Shown one piece after another: positions 41,501 to 53,500 of a stretch of 64,000 bases of DNA (the first letter of the stretch is position 1; the number at the start of each line of letters is the position of its first letter). The notes under the pieces are model-generated. The model searched no databases and was not told the origin of the DNA. It worked only from the letters and a program-made list of their open reading frames with translations. The stretch is from Capra hircus (taxonomy: Eukaryota; Chordata; Mammalia; Artiodactyla; Bovidae). Both the position numbers and the translations under genes were made by a program. The stretch lies in NCBI RefSeq assembly GCF_001704415.2, contig NC_030817.1:37459550-37523549 (forward strand). Reading direction: 5' to 3'.

Positions 41501-44500
41501 ACTTTTATAATATCAAAATAGCTAATAGTTTTGAAAGAAAATGTCATGTTGCAAACTTTAGCACTGTATTTTTTGTTTGTTTTTTGTTTTTGTAATGCTA
41601 TATTTTAGACAAATTCAAGTAAAATGTTTTTAAAAGGTTTAGAAAATGAACTGAACCTTCTTAAGTTTGTTCCATTGTTTATTAAATGTAAGTACATACA
41701 GAACATTGCATTAGGAAAAAGTTAAAATAACCCGTGTTCATCAACAGAGAAAGGCTAAACTGGGTTCATCTATATGCTGGGCAATTAAACAGTTGTTATA
41801 AAGACTGAAGGTAGGTTAGGAGGCAATGAAGTGAAAAGATTGCTAAGATTCACTATTAACTGTAGAAAAAGGAAAGCCATAGAAAAGGGTGTGGTATGAA
41901 CATTTGGTGTGGTTTTTTTAAAGTGTGTATATGCTTGTATGTGCCTCACATTTTACTAAAGATCCCCCCCAAAAAAACATATTAACAGCATGTATTGGAA
42001 GAATAGGGTACTTTTACTAATTATTTCATAAACTTTTATAGACTTTCTGTACTACAGCAAGTTCATTTATTAAATACTGTCAAGGATTTATTTGAGGAAT
42101 TGGGTGATTTCTTTATGCTTAGTGAACTAGTGAGCATCTTATACTTATGAAATTATGAATATGAACGTGTATGTAATCTCATACTCCTCCCTAGGCTGCG
42201 AGAAATTGAAGAACGGCTACATGGATTGAAAGCATCATCTATGACACAAACACCTGCCTTAAAATTTAAGGTAAGGAAAGACAGATCAGATTTTCATTGT
42301 TTATCTCAATTTTTTTTCAAGCATCATTTGAAGCATGACGTTAGGGATCAAATGAAATCCTAATTATTCTTTGAAGTGAGTCTTTTTTTGAACCCTTACA
42401 GTGTGTTGGACCCTGCTGGTTTTTAGATTCTACTAAGAAAAGAATGGACAGGACTCAAAATACATAACACGGCATTACTGGGGCTATTACACAGAATAAA
42501 ATATAGGCACAAGAAGGAGGTTTAATTTTGCCTATAAAGGTTTATAAATGAATGACATTTGTACTTAATCTCTGTAAATTGGATATTGCCAAGTAGAGGA
42601 AAGAAGAAATGCTCTGTTCTTAAAAGAAGCAGCATAAACAAAGTTGTGAAGGGATATAACCCAACATCCAAAAATAGAGACAGATCTGGGAAATATCTAG
42701 TATTTAAAATTAAATTTTTGTGACCAACTAGTTGTATATGGTAAGAAAAATAGCTGGAAGTATATCAGTGATGATTCCACGGATGGAAAGCTGGCGTGTC
42801 AGCTGAAGGGCGTGACCGAAGCACAAGATGTGCATGTGATGCAGTTAGTTTGGAGCAAGGTGAGCAAACCAGTTCAGCTAGAATATACAGGATGCGGGGC
42901 ATGGGGGCTGTGGGAAAGGAGGAAGAGAACTTAGATTTGATGGGAGAGTGGAAAGCTTTTCAGGGTTTTTGAGCATCAGAATAGATCTGTCTTAGCAGTG
43001 GTTTAAAGAATAAAAAGTAGCAGAGACATTGACATTGGCCTATTGGAAAGGACACAGCTTTATAGCTGAATAACAGCTTATTTGCAGTGTTAAATGGAGC
43101 ATGGCAAAAGTCTCCTAATACTCATTTCCAGTTGAATATATGCACATGTCTAGTGTACTGTGTTATCTCTTCTTGATACCTGTTTCTTTTATCATAGGAA
43201 CTTAACATACATGCTACATGCTAGAATGATGCCGACATACTTATTCAATCTATTTCTCTGACTTCTAAAGTTTTTTTTTTAACTTAAACATTTACAAGCC
43301 GTATAATAAAGTTATAAGATACATTCAAAACCCATAAAAGCATGGTCTTTGGAGTCACCCCCACCTGGAATTTGAATTCCATATCTACCACCATTATTAT
43401 ATATAATCAATGTTAAATATGTAGAATTGTTCTGATAGAAAAAATAAACTCTTCTATTTCATGTCCTGGGTTTTGTTGACTATGATCCACTATGTATATT
43501 AGAATCTCGAAATTCAATTATCACCTTACTAGAATTTATGCCCTTGTCAACCACAAATTGGCACTTGCCATCTGCCTCCGTAAGGATTAAATCATGTGCT
43601 GCTGCAGCTGCTAACCTTCAGCAGCCCCCTGAAAGGAGTTCGGGGTGGAAAGCGGGGGACAGTTCGGGGGAGGGGGGTTAGGAAGACTGGCAGGACAGGT
43701 CTTCAGATAGCTAGGTATTTTCCAATTTTATGAGCACAATTCTTGTATCTCCTCATGTCTTTAAAAACACTAAAATCATTCATAGTGAAGACTGTTCCTC
43801 ATGACTAGCAGAAACCTTCTGGAAAAATATATGCTTGATTGCATGTATTCCTCCTTTACCAAAATCACATATATACTGACCTTCCCGCCTGCACCTTTGG
43901 AACAGTTTCTCAGAGCTACCTGAGGTGCTGTCTCCCAGGATGCAGTCCTCATATTGCCCCAAATAAAACCTAACTCACAACTTTCCTGTTGCATGTTTTT
44001 TTAAGTCGACACCCTATAGTTGGTATATCTTTCTAATACATGGTTATGTAGTCTAATAATAGGAATTTTTAATTATATAATTACTTATAGAGAAAAATAT
44101 ATAGATAACTGAAATTTAAAATTCCCAGGTGGCACTAGTGGTAAAGAACCCATCTGCCAATGCAGGAGATGTAAGAGATGATGGTTTGATCTCTGGGTCA
44201 GGAAAACCCCCTAGAGAACGAAATGGCCACCCACTCCAGTATTCATGCCTGGAGAATCCCATGGATAGGAGAGCCTGGCAGGCTACAGTCCATGGGGTTG
44301 CAAAGAGTCAGACACAAATGACTTAGCATGCACGCACAAAAAGGAATATGTAATAATTGGCAAATTTATTTAGAATTCCAGAGTTCTAAAAGAAACAGAA
44401 GTCTTATATGCCTGTTAACTGACAGATGGCTTTGCTTTCAGAATAAAATATTAGACTTGTCACATGTGACCACTGAACTTTAAAAAGAGCAAAAGAAGTA

Positions 44501-47500
44501 TCAACAAACATTGGTCTGGAGAGTAGAAGACTTCGGTTGTGATCATGAGGCTTTGCCACTAGCTAGTTATGTAATATTAGCCAGATTACTTAACATCTCT
44601 GAATTCCTCTATTCATTGATCTCTAGACAGAGTACTTAGACTAAATGTCTAAAGCATTTCTTGACCCACAAAATTCTTTGGACAGCTGTAGGTAACACTA
44701 AAGCAATCATTACTCTTACTGGAGAGATAAGTAATTCCTTTGTGTTTGTCAACCAAACTGCATCAATCATAAACTAAGCAAAGTTGTTTAATCCATGGGT
44801 TTAGCAAGTTACCAGACGTTTATGAAGTGCCTGACCAATGTATAAACCATTTTGCTGGGGTGTACGTGTGTGTGCACACATGCATGTGTATATCAAGCAG
44901 AAAGGATTTACAGAGCTTTCTCTTCTATCGTAACTATTTTTGTATCTTTATCTTTTATTCTTTTCTCAGTTTATAGAAGAAGTAAGGAGAGTAATCCTTT
45001 CAGAATTGGTGCCTTCATCCCTGTCACTATTATTCCAGATGCTTTTTCTTATATTTTTAATTTTTCTTAATGCAGTTCTTCAGCCTTCAAACATCTTTAA
45101 GTTACTCCATTCTTTAAAAACAAAAATTTCTTAAACTTTATTTAGCTTAAAGCTACCATTTCAAAATATATATTCATTCATAAATTTTTTTTTCCTTGGA
45201 AAAAAATCTCCAAGGGCATGGGAAGAGATTAAATGTGTGTAAGATTGGAGGCAGGGACACTGTTACAGTATAGTCCAGAGGAGAAGTGATGAAGTGAAAT
45301 GTTAGTATCTGTTGAAATGACTTCTTAGATGTTAGAGATAAGAGGGAGAAATGAATTTGTGATATCTTGAATCAAGATATGGAACATATGAGAGAGGTAA
45401 AGTGGGTTTAGGAGGGAAAGCTGTCATGTTCTGTTTGTGCTGCTGCTGCTAAGTCACTTCAGTCGTGTCCGACTCTGTGTGACCCCATAGACGGCAGCCC
45501 ACCAGGCTCCCCCGTCCCTGGGATTCTCCAGGCAAAAACACTGGAGTGGGTTGCCATTTCCTTCCCCAGTGCATGAAAGTGAAAAGTGAAAGGGAAGTCA
45601 CTCAGTCATGTCCGACTCTTGGCAACCCCATGGACTGCGGCCCACCAGGCTCCTCCATCCATGGGATTTTCCAGGCAAGAGTACTGGAGTGGGGTGCCAT
45701 CGCCTTCTCCATGTAATCCAATACTAATGACTACCTTCTTTTTCTTGAAGCCCTCTCCTCCCTTGACTTCCATGCTGCTGCATTATCCTGTTTCTGTTTC
45801 TTCTTTAACCCTCTCTTCTATAGTTTTACCTACTCATCAGATGCAGACGTTCCTTGTAATTCTGTCTAAAGCCATTTTATTCTATGTGATTCCTAAGCAG
45901 TTTTATCCATTCTCTCAGTGTTATACATCACTTCTGTGATGGTGACGCATAGACTTAGATGATGACATATTCAATTCTGTATCTCCTATCCTAAATTCTC
46001 AGTTACCTATTAGGTATGTTACAGATACCTCAAACTAATTATGAACAAAAACATGGTTTACTTAGAGTTTCCTGTTACAGTTAATAGGTTAACTAATATC
46101 TTCCCAGACAATCAGACCCAAATCTTACCAATTGCCTCTGACTCCTTCTTTATCCCTATCTCCATTCAAATAATCATGTTGATTCTATCTTAATCTCTCA
46201 AATTTCCATTTTTGAATGGAACAACTTGTCCTCCTAGGTTCAGATTGTCTTTTGCCTAACCTCTTTCAGTAGTTTCCTAACTTGTCTCCAAAGTCTTCTA
46301 GCCTCTTAATTTTCCAGTTCATTCAGAAGCTACTACGAGATTTGCTCACCACCTAAAACAGCCAAATCCTGTTCTCTTTCACTACATGTAAAATAAATTA
46401 TGCCCTGTTTTCTTAGTCAAACAGTCAAGGTTCTGTACATTTCTCATTCCAGTTACATTTTCCCCATAGCCAGTCTTCAACCTTATCAGATTGTTTCTCT
46501 CCTCTAAACTATGCCAGGTTCTTTCCTGCCTCTGCTTTAGTTCATGTGGTTCTGTCAGTATGGATTATCTTTCCAGCCCCAGTGTATCCCAACCCCAACT
46601 TTGGAAATCCTCTTCATCTCTTATGGCCAGTGCACATCCTTTATCTACTCACCTGTAGCACACTTTCCCTCTATTATGCACCATTTTACTCTGTCTCCTC
46701 CGCAGGATTATAAACTCTTGGGTGTAGAAGCTCAGCCTTATTGGTCTATATATGTTTCAGAATACCTACTATTACTTTACACAAAATAGTAGCGTAATAA
46801 GTCTTCCTTCTCCTTATTCTCATTCTTCATTTCCTATTAGATTTAAAGGTACTGAAGCTGCTCCTGGATAGTTTAAAATAATTAATGGTTGTTATATATT
46901 TAATAAGTAATGCAAATATAATCTAGATACAACTCATTTAAAATGATATATATTTGGAGATAATTTTATTATTTGTACTTTACCATTAATTATGTCCAAA
47001 TTCTTTGAAAAACAGTTCACCATTTTTTAAATTTTGGGTGACTTTATCATTGTAGGTTGAAAATTTCTTCTGTATGGGATCCCCACTAGCAGTTTTTCTG
47101 GCATTGCGTGGCATCCGCCCAGGAAACACTGGAAGTCAAGACCATATTTTGCCCAGAGAGATTTGTAACCGATTACTAAACATTTTTCATCCAACAGATC
47201 CAGTGGTGAGTTGTAAATATGGATATCTGTGTCTCAGTATTAAATTTTTCCTAAGAGAATCTGTAAGAGACCTTGCAAGGTACTGCTGAATTGATGAGAA
47301 AGTATTCATTTACAGACATCTCTTATTTTATTGCACTTAACAGATAATGCAGTTTTGTTTGTTTATTTTTTATAAACAAGTTTTGTGGCAACCCTGCATT
47401 GAGTAAGTCTATTGATACCATTTTTCCAACGGCATTAATTTTTAATTAAGGTATATATTTTGCTATTTAGACATAATGTTGTGGCATATTTAATAGACCT

Positions 47501-50500
47501 TTAAGTATAGTGGAAACTTAACTTTTATATGCATTGGGAAACCAAAAAATTGTGGATTCACTTTATTGCAGTGATCGGGAAGCAAGCATGCAATATCTCC
47601 AAGGTATGCTTTATCTATTACACTTGATAAGTTCATATTTTTAAAATATTTTTCTTTGGTTAGTTTAGGGATTAGGAAGTAAAATACCTTAAAGATGTCC
47701 TGTTTATGTTATATTTATAGAATGAAAGCATAATGTAAAAATACTATCCAGCTAATGGATCCAGTTAATCCAAAGGACAGGAGTCTTCTGAACTTTCAAA
47801 CCTTAACCAGTTGTAATTCCAATAATGTAGTAGCCATAAAATTTTAAAATCCCACTTTAAATACTTTGTTCTCTAAAGCATGTTGCAACATTGAAATGTG
47901 TGTGGTAGATCCTCTTAAAATTGAGAATATTTAAATACTGTGTATTAAACATGGAAAAGTGGAAGAATTTATTTTAGACTGGTAGAATTACAACATTTTG
48001 GATTTTTGCATTCTCATATCAGAGAGAATGCAAAAATGGATTAACTGGATCCATTAACTGGATAGTATTTTTACATTATGCTTTCATTCTACAAATACAA
48101 TATAAACAGAACATCTTTAAGGTATTTTACTTCCTAATCCCTAAACTAACCAAAGAAAAATATTTTAAAAATATGAACTTATCAAGTGTAATAGATAAAG
48201 CATACCTCGGAGATACTGCACGCTTGATTCCAGATCACCACAATAAAGTGAATCACACAATTGTTTTGGTTTCCCAATGCATATAAAAGTTGTTTCCACT
48301 ATACTTAAAAGTCTATTAAATTTTTTAATTAAATTTTTCTAATGTAAATAAATTTAACTTTTTGTAAATAAAAATAAATTTTTCTAATGTAAATAAGGAT
48401 CTTACATCCAGGTGAACAGTTTAATGCGAAGTAAGATTTTTGGATGAGAAAAATTCTTCATTAAATCGTATTGGGGACAAGTATTAAATATAACTAAATT
48501 TAAGACAAACTGTTTTAAATAACATTTATTTTCTGAAAAACAGCTTTATATGACTCTGTAAAGTCTTTTAAAAGACCTTCGGCTGGTACCAAATAAATAT
48601 AACATTAACTAAACACTAGAATTTTAGAAAATTTTCCATATGTTAAAAAAGTCAAAACTGCTATATTTAAGAAATAAATTTCACTGAAATGGAATCTAGT
48701 ATTAAATTCAAATACTGATTGTACAGTCTTGGCCAGGTCACTCTGAAACTATCTATTTTTTATGTATATGATGTAGATGATAATATTTACCTCAAGGTTG
48801 TTAGGATTAAGTAAAACATGTGCAAAACAGCTAGTTAGACCTTAAGTATATTGTTATATCCATTCATTTTACTGATTTTCCTATAACTTGAAAGTGAACT
48901 TAAGATTGTAGGTGAACTGTGAGCTATGTTTTGTATAATCTTAAACTTTGTTATACAGTTGACCCTTGAACAGCTCTGGGGTTGGGGTACCAACCTTGTG
49001 CTCAGTCAACAATTGGGGTGTAATCTTATAGTCAGCTCTCCATATCTACAGTTTCGTATCCACAGATTCAACCAATTGCAGACCATGTTGTGCTTTAATA
49101 TCTATTTATGAGAAAAAAACACACACGTATAAGTGGACCCATGCAGTTCACTCCTGAATTGTTTAAGGGTCAGCTGTATTATGGAGGATTACAAATTCAT
49201 TATTACAAATTATTTTTTATTATTCATTTTATAGTTTTTCTGTGATTTTTGTTTTAAATAGTTATGTCAGAACTGTGTTAGGCAGTTTTTCTAAACTTAT
49301 CTATTCTTCCCAACATCCTTCTGAGGTAGTAGAAATTAGGAAGTATTATTTCTTTTCTACAGCTTAGGAAACTAAGGCTCTGAGACTTTGTGACTTGGTG
49401 AGTGTCGTATAGTTAATAAGTGACAGAGGCCAGACTATGAATACAGGGAATTGTATGCCAAGTCCATTGCCTTTTCTGCTATATCGTCCCTATTTCACCT
49501 TAGACAAATGGTCTTATATCATCATCTCATGTACTACATTAATCTGCTTGAAAATAGAGTCAACTGAGAGCTTAGATGTTAAAAATTGAGCTTATTTACT
49601 GCGCTCCAAGTTGCTGTTTACTGCTTTAGTTTTGTTTTTGAGACTTAATATTAATCTAATTGCTAGATGTTATATAAAAATGAATATTCCTCTGAAAAAC
49701 AAGGTCTTCCCTGTAGTTCAGACTTCCCTGTAGCTACAAGGTCTTCCCTTGTAGCTCCTGCCCTCAGGCAGGAGACTGGGGTTCAATCCCTGGGAAGATC
49801 CTCTGGAGAAGGGAGTGGCAACCCACTCCCAGTATTCTTGCTTGGAGAATCCCATGGAGAGAGGAGACTTGCAGGCTACAGCCCGTGGGGTCGCAAAGAG
49901 TCAGACACGACTGAGCAACTAATATTACTGAAAAACTAATTAAGGGGCACTATTAGCCTAGACTTAACTCAAATTTTTTTTATTGTCTCATCATTAAGGA
50001 TATATAATTAGACAAACTACATATTATTAACAGTGAAGAAATAGGAATACATGTTAGGAGTGTCAGGTTTTTAATCATTTCCTAAGGTCCTCTGAGCACA
50101 CAGTAGAATCAGAATGAACAGTTCACTAAAACCTAAGCATTGTGCCTTAATGTTTTGTTTCTTTGAATTTTTTTACATCAAGGCTTATAGATTAGAACCG
50201 TTAATACTGAAACACTACAGCAACATTTCACCTGTGCAGATCCACTGGTATAATACATCCAATCCTCTACCTTATGAGTATATGAAGCCAAGCTTTCTTC
50301 ACCCAGCAAAAGATCCTACCTCAGTTTCAGAGAATGAAGGCATCTCAACAATACCAAGCCCTGTGACTTCGCCAGTCTTGTCTCGCCGACACTATGGGGA
50401 ATCTATAACAAATATAGGCAAAGCAAGCATATTAGGTAATTTCTCTTTGGTATTCCTCATCAATGAACTTAAGAAATTTTATATAGTCATCAAATTTTAG

Positions 50501-53500
50501 GTACCTGGAAATACTCTATATATTACAAAACATCCGAGAGTTAACGTTTAGTTAACTACTCTCACTTCTTATATTTGAAGGCAAAAGCCCTAAATTCTCT
50601 AGTTAGATCAGATTCTGTAGTTAGAGAATATAAGATAGCTTGATGCACACACACAAAAAAAGGTGGAGGCATCAAGTCCCTCATTTTACCTTGGCCCCAT
50701 CGCTTGCTGTGAAATCTGGAAAAGTCACGTAGTTTTTAATTCTCATCTCCCTCATTTGTGAAATGAGGGAGTGCTTGAGTACTAAGGGTGTCCTTGCCAA
50801 CCCATTCTCTGATCTGTGTCCTAAAAGTCTCTCAAATCATGTCCTTATTGAGAGCAACAAGGATATTGAATTTCTCTTTGCGTGGTCTCCAGTTCCACCC
50901 ACGGTGTTTGGTGTGGCGCTGGAGCTCAATTGTGTGCCACTTAATTTGTCCTTTGCTTTTGGTTACAAGTTGTCTTAATGTAAAATGCCACAAGATGGCA
51001 CTGTAAACAGGCTCTAGCTGCTGGATTCATTGATATCCATCATAGAGATTGTTTATTCACAGCTTTTTATAACAGATCCACTTCACTTCAGGCGTAGGCA
51101 TACCAGTAGTAAATATATGCCCATGTGAATGGCATGGTTCTCTTTATTAACATTTTTAATGTTATAAAATACTTTAAAAAACAAAGATCACTTGAATAAA
51201 ATAGAATCTTTTTCTTTGTAAGCTGTATTCCTGCAGTTTGTACAACTCTCCTTCTGTTCAACACCATTTTTATTTAGAAACCTACAATATAAATTGCAGT
51301 TTTTTTGTGTTCCCACCCTGGAAAAACATGACTAGGGCTTAGTCTCTCTGCCAACTGACTGTAATTACGGGTGGTGCTCTTTAGCCTGGTATGTGGTGTA
51401 ATTCAGCAGAATGACTGGCCTGTTTTGTGAAATGCAGGAGCTGCAAGCATTGGAAAGGGACTTGGAGGAATGTTGTTCTCAAGATTTGGACGTTCATCTG
51501 CATCACAGCCATCTGAGACATCAAGGGACTCCATAGAAGACGAGAAGAAGCCAGTTGCCTCACCACCCATGACCACCGTGGCAACGCAGACCCTCCCACA
51601 CAGCAGTTCTGGCTTTCTTGACTCTGCATGTTAGTTCATACTCTTCTTTCCAGGTTTATACTGTGTCCTTTTTAAAACTGGAGGAAGACAAAGAGCATTA
51701 AGATATTAACACTAGCAGTCCACTCTAATCAAGTATGCCCTAGCTTTTAAAGAAAAAAATGCTTTTCCTCTACTTACATTTTCAGGAATAATTTGCAGGT
51801 AAATGCAGTTTTACTCTCTGCATGGGTGAATTAAGTTAAGAACATTAATAAGTGCCTTGTCACACAGAGATCTTACACATCAAGCATAAAACAAATCTCT
51901 TTGTGGTAAGCACTCCCTGATTTTTATAAAGTAGTTTTTTGGTTTTTGTTTTTAAACATGGTCTTCTCAGGTTTAAAAATTCATTTAGTTGCTGCAGATC
52001 TATGCTATATCTACTCTTGATACCGTTTTTAAAATGCTCTGCCAAAACCATCCTGGTACTAATCCCATAGTTCCCTTCATCAACTTAATTATAAAGCCTT
52101 CAAAACTTTAATTGTATTGGATCCACTCTATGGCTTCCCATCCTGTCCCTACTACCTTGTGTAAAATAGATACTCAAGAAATGAATGAAAGAATGGATAA
52201 TTATACTGGACTTAGCAATAGAATGATGCTTTATTTAATTTTTTCCAGTGGATTTATAAGGTCTAAAATCTTAAATAGTTGTGAAACACTAAAACACTTA
52301 GTGTATATTTACTTCTGAGGGTCTAAACTTAAAGTTTATTTATAAATGTCCAGTGAAATAAAACTAGTAAGTCCTAGTTTCCATTGACTTACATAAGGAA
52401 ATGTAGATTCTGAAACTAGTTACTTCCTTTCCGTAACTATAGCAAGAAGAAAATTTTATTTTCTTTCTCTAAAAATGTTTAAACAGTTCATTTCAGATGC
52501 TTAGCTTTGTTTTCTTACCGTATCTGCTGCTCTGAATTTTAAAATGACCAGCATTCATTGCCGTTCATGAAAAATTAAAAAGGAAGTTGAGATGTGACGG
52601 TCCTAGAGGCTGGATCTTTCTCCATAGTCAGCCCCACTCCACGATGAATTATCCTAGCCATTGCTGAGTTGGACATTCCTATTTGGGCCAATTCCATTTT
52701 TTAAACTTAATCCTATGCCTGACTCTGAATACTAGAAATTTTATAATTTCAAGCCTTTTGAACACTGCCTAGAAAATTCATTTTAGATTTTGATGTTTGT
52801 ACAAAACTCATATTTTTAATGAGTTACTCTACGATTTATTGCTTAATAACAAATGAGATTGTGAAAATATAAAATTTTGTCATAACATGCAGGTCAAAAG
52901 AAAATTATAAACTTCTGAAGAAAAATAACTTTAAAGAATTTTGTAAGATGGCAGGTAAAAAGCCACAGTTCCTTGTAATGTTAATGCACAGCAATGATGC
53001 TAGTAAGCATTAGGGTGAATAAGGGAACAAGAAGAGCAGGGTCGAATTTGAGCCCCAGAGAAAAGGGGTAAGGAAGAGACAGAATTCTATAGGATCTGAG
53101 GGAAAAAACTGTCTTTTAGTGTTTTTGCTATTTAACATAGAAATTTCGAAGTGATAATGATAATAAAGAAGAAACTTATTTCTTCTTCCAGGACATGTGA
53201 AGGTAGAAATGCTTAGTTTTATTGCATTATAATATTTTAACAAAATACATTTTCTGTCATTCTTGCATATAAATTCTTTGTTGGTTCTAACGGTAAATTA
53301 CTTACCAACTATAAACTCAGCTAACTAAGCTAACATGACTTCTTAGTTTCGTGTTTTCATCTCTAGATATAGATTTTAAAAGTCCAACTTTTAACATTGG
53401 ACAACTTCTGTAGAAGAATTATGCCTTTTAAATCAAATCCTCTAGATTTACCTTTGACTTGCTTCAGTAATATACTCTTCTCTGTAATCCTGATTTAGAT

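Larger units (their letters stand above)
42271..47055 (+). other. DDHD1: DDHD1 intron, 4.8 kb
   Basis: It holds the ERV1-type solo LTR (43545-44011), Bov-tA (44.1 kb), a MIR piece (44.5 kb), BovA2 (45.4 kb) and an L2-like stretch (about 46.05-46.8 kb). 42300-43540 has no recognisable element, though 42770-42960 is locally G-rich. Confidence 0.75.
47206..50182 (+). other. DDHD1: DDHD1 intron, 3.0 kb, with inverted duplication
   Basis: It contains a Tigger1-type MITE, the 285-bp inverted duplication (47488-48321), a MIR-like piece (48.7 kb), a Tigger2/MER8-like piece (48.95 kb), MIR (49.3 kb) and an odd Bov-tA (49.7 kb). Confidence 0.8.

Noticed and set aside
45586..45939. 117-codon plus-strand open frame
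   Set aside because: Begins inside a BovA2 and continues into intron; composition artefact.
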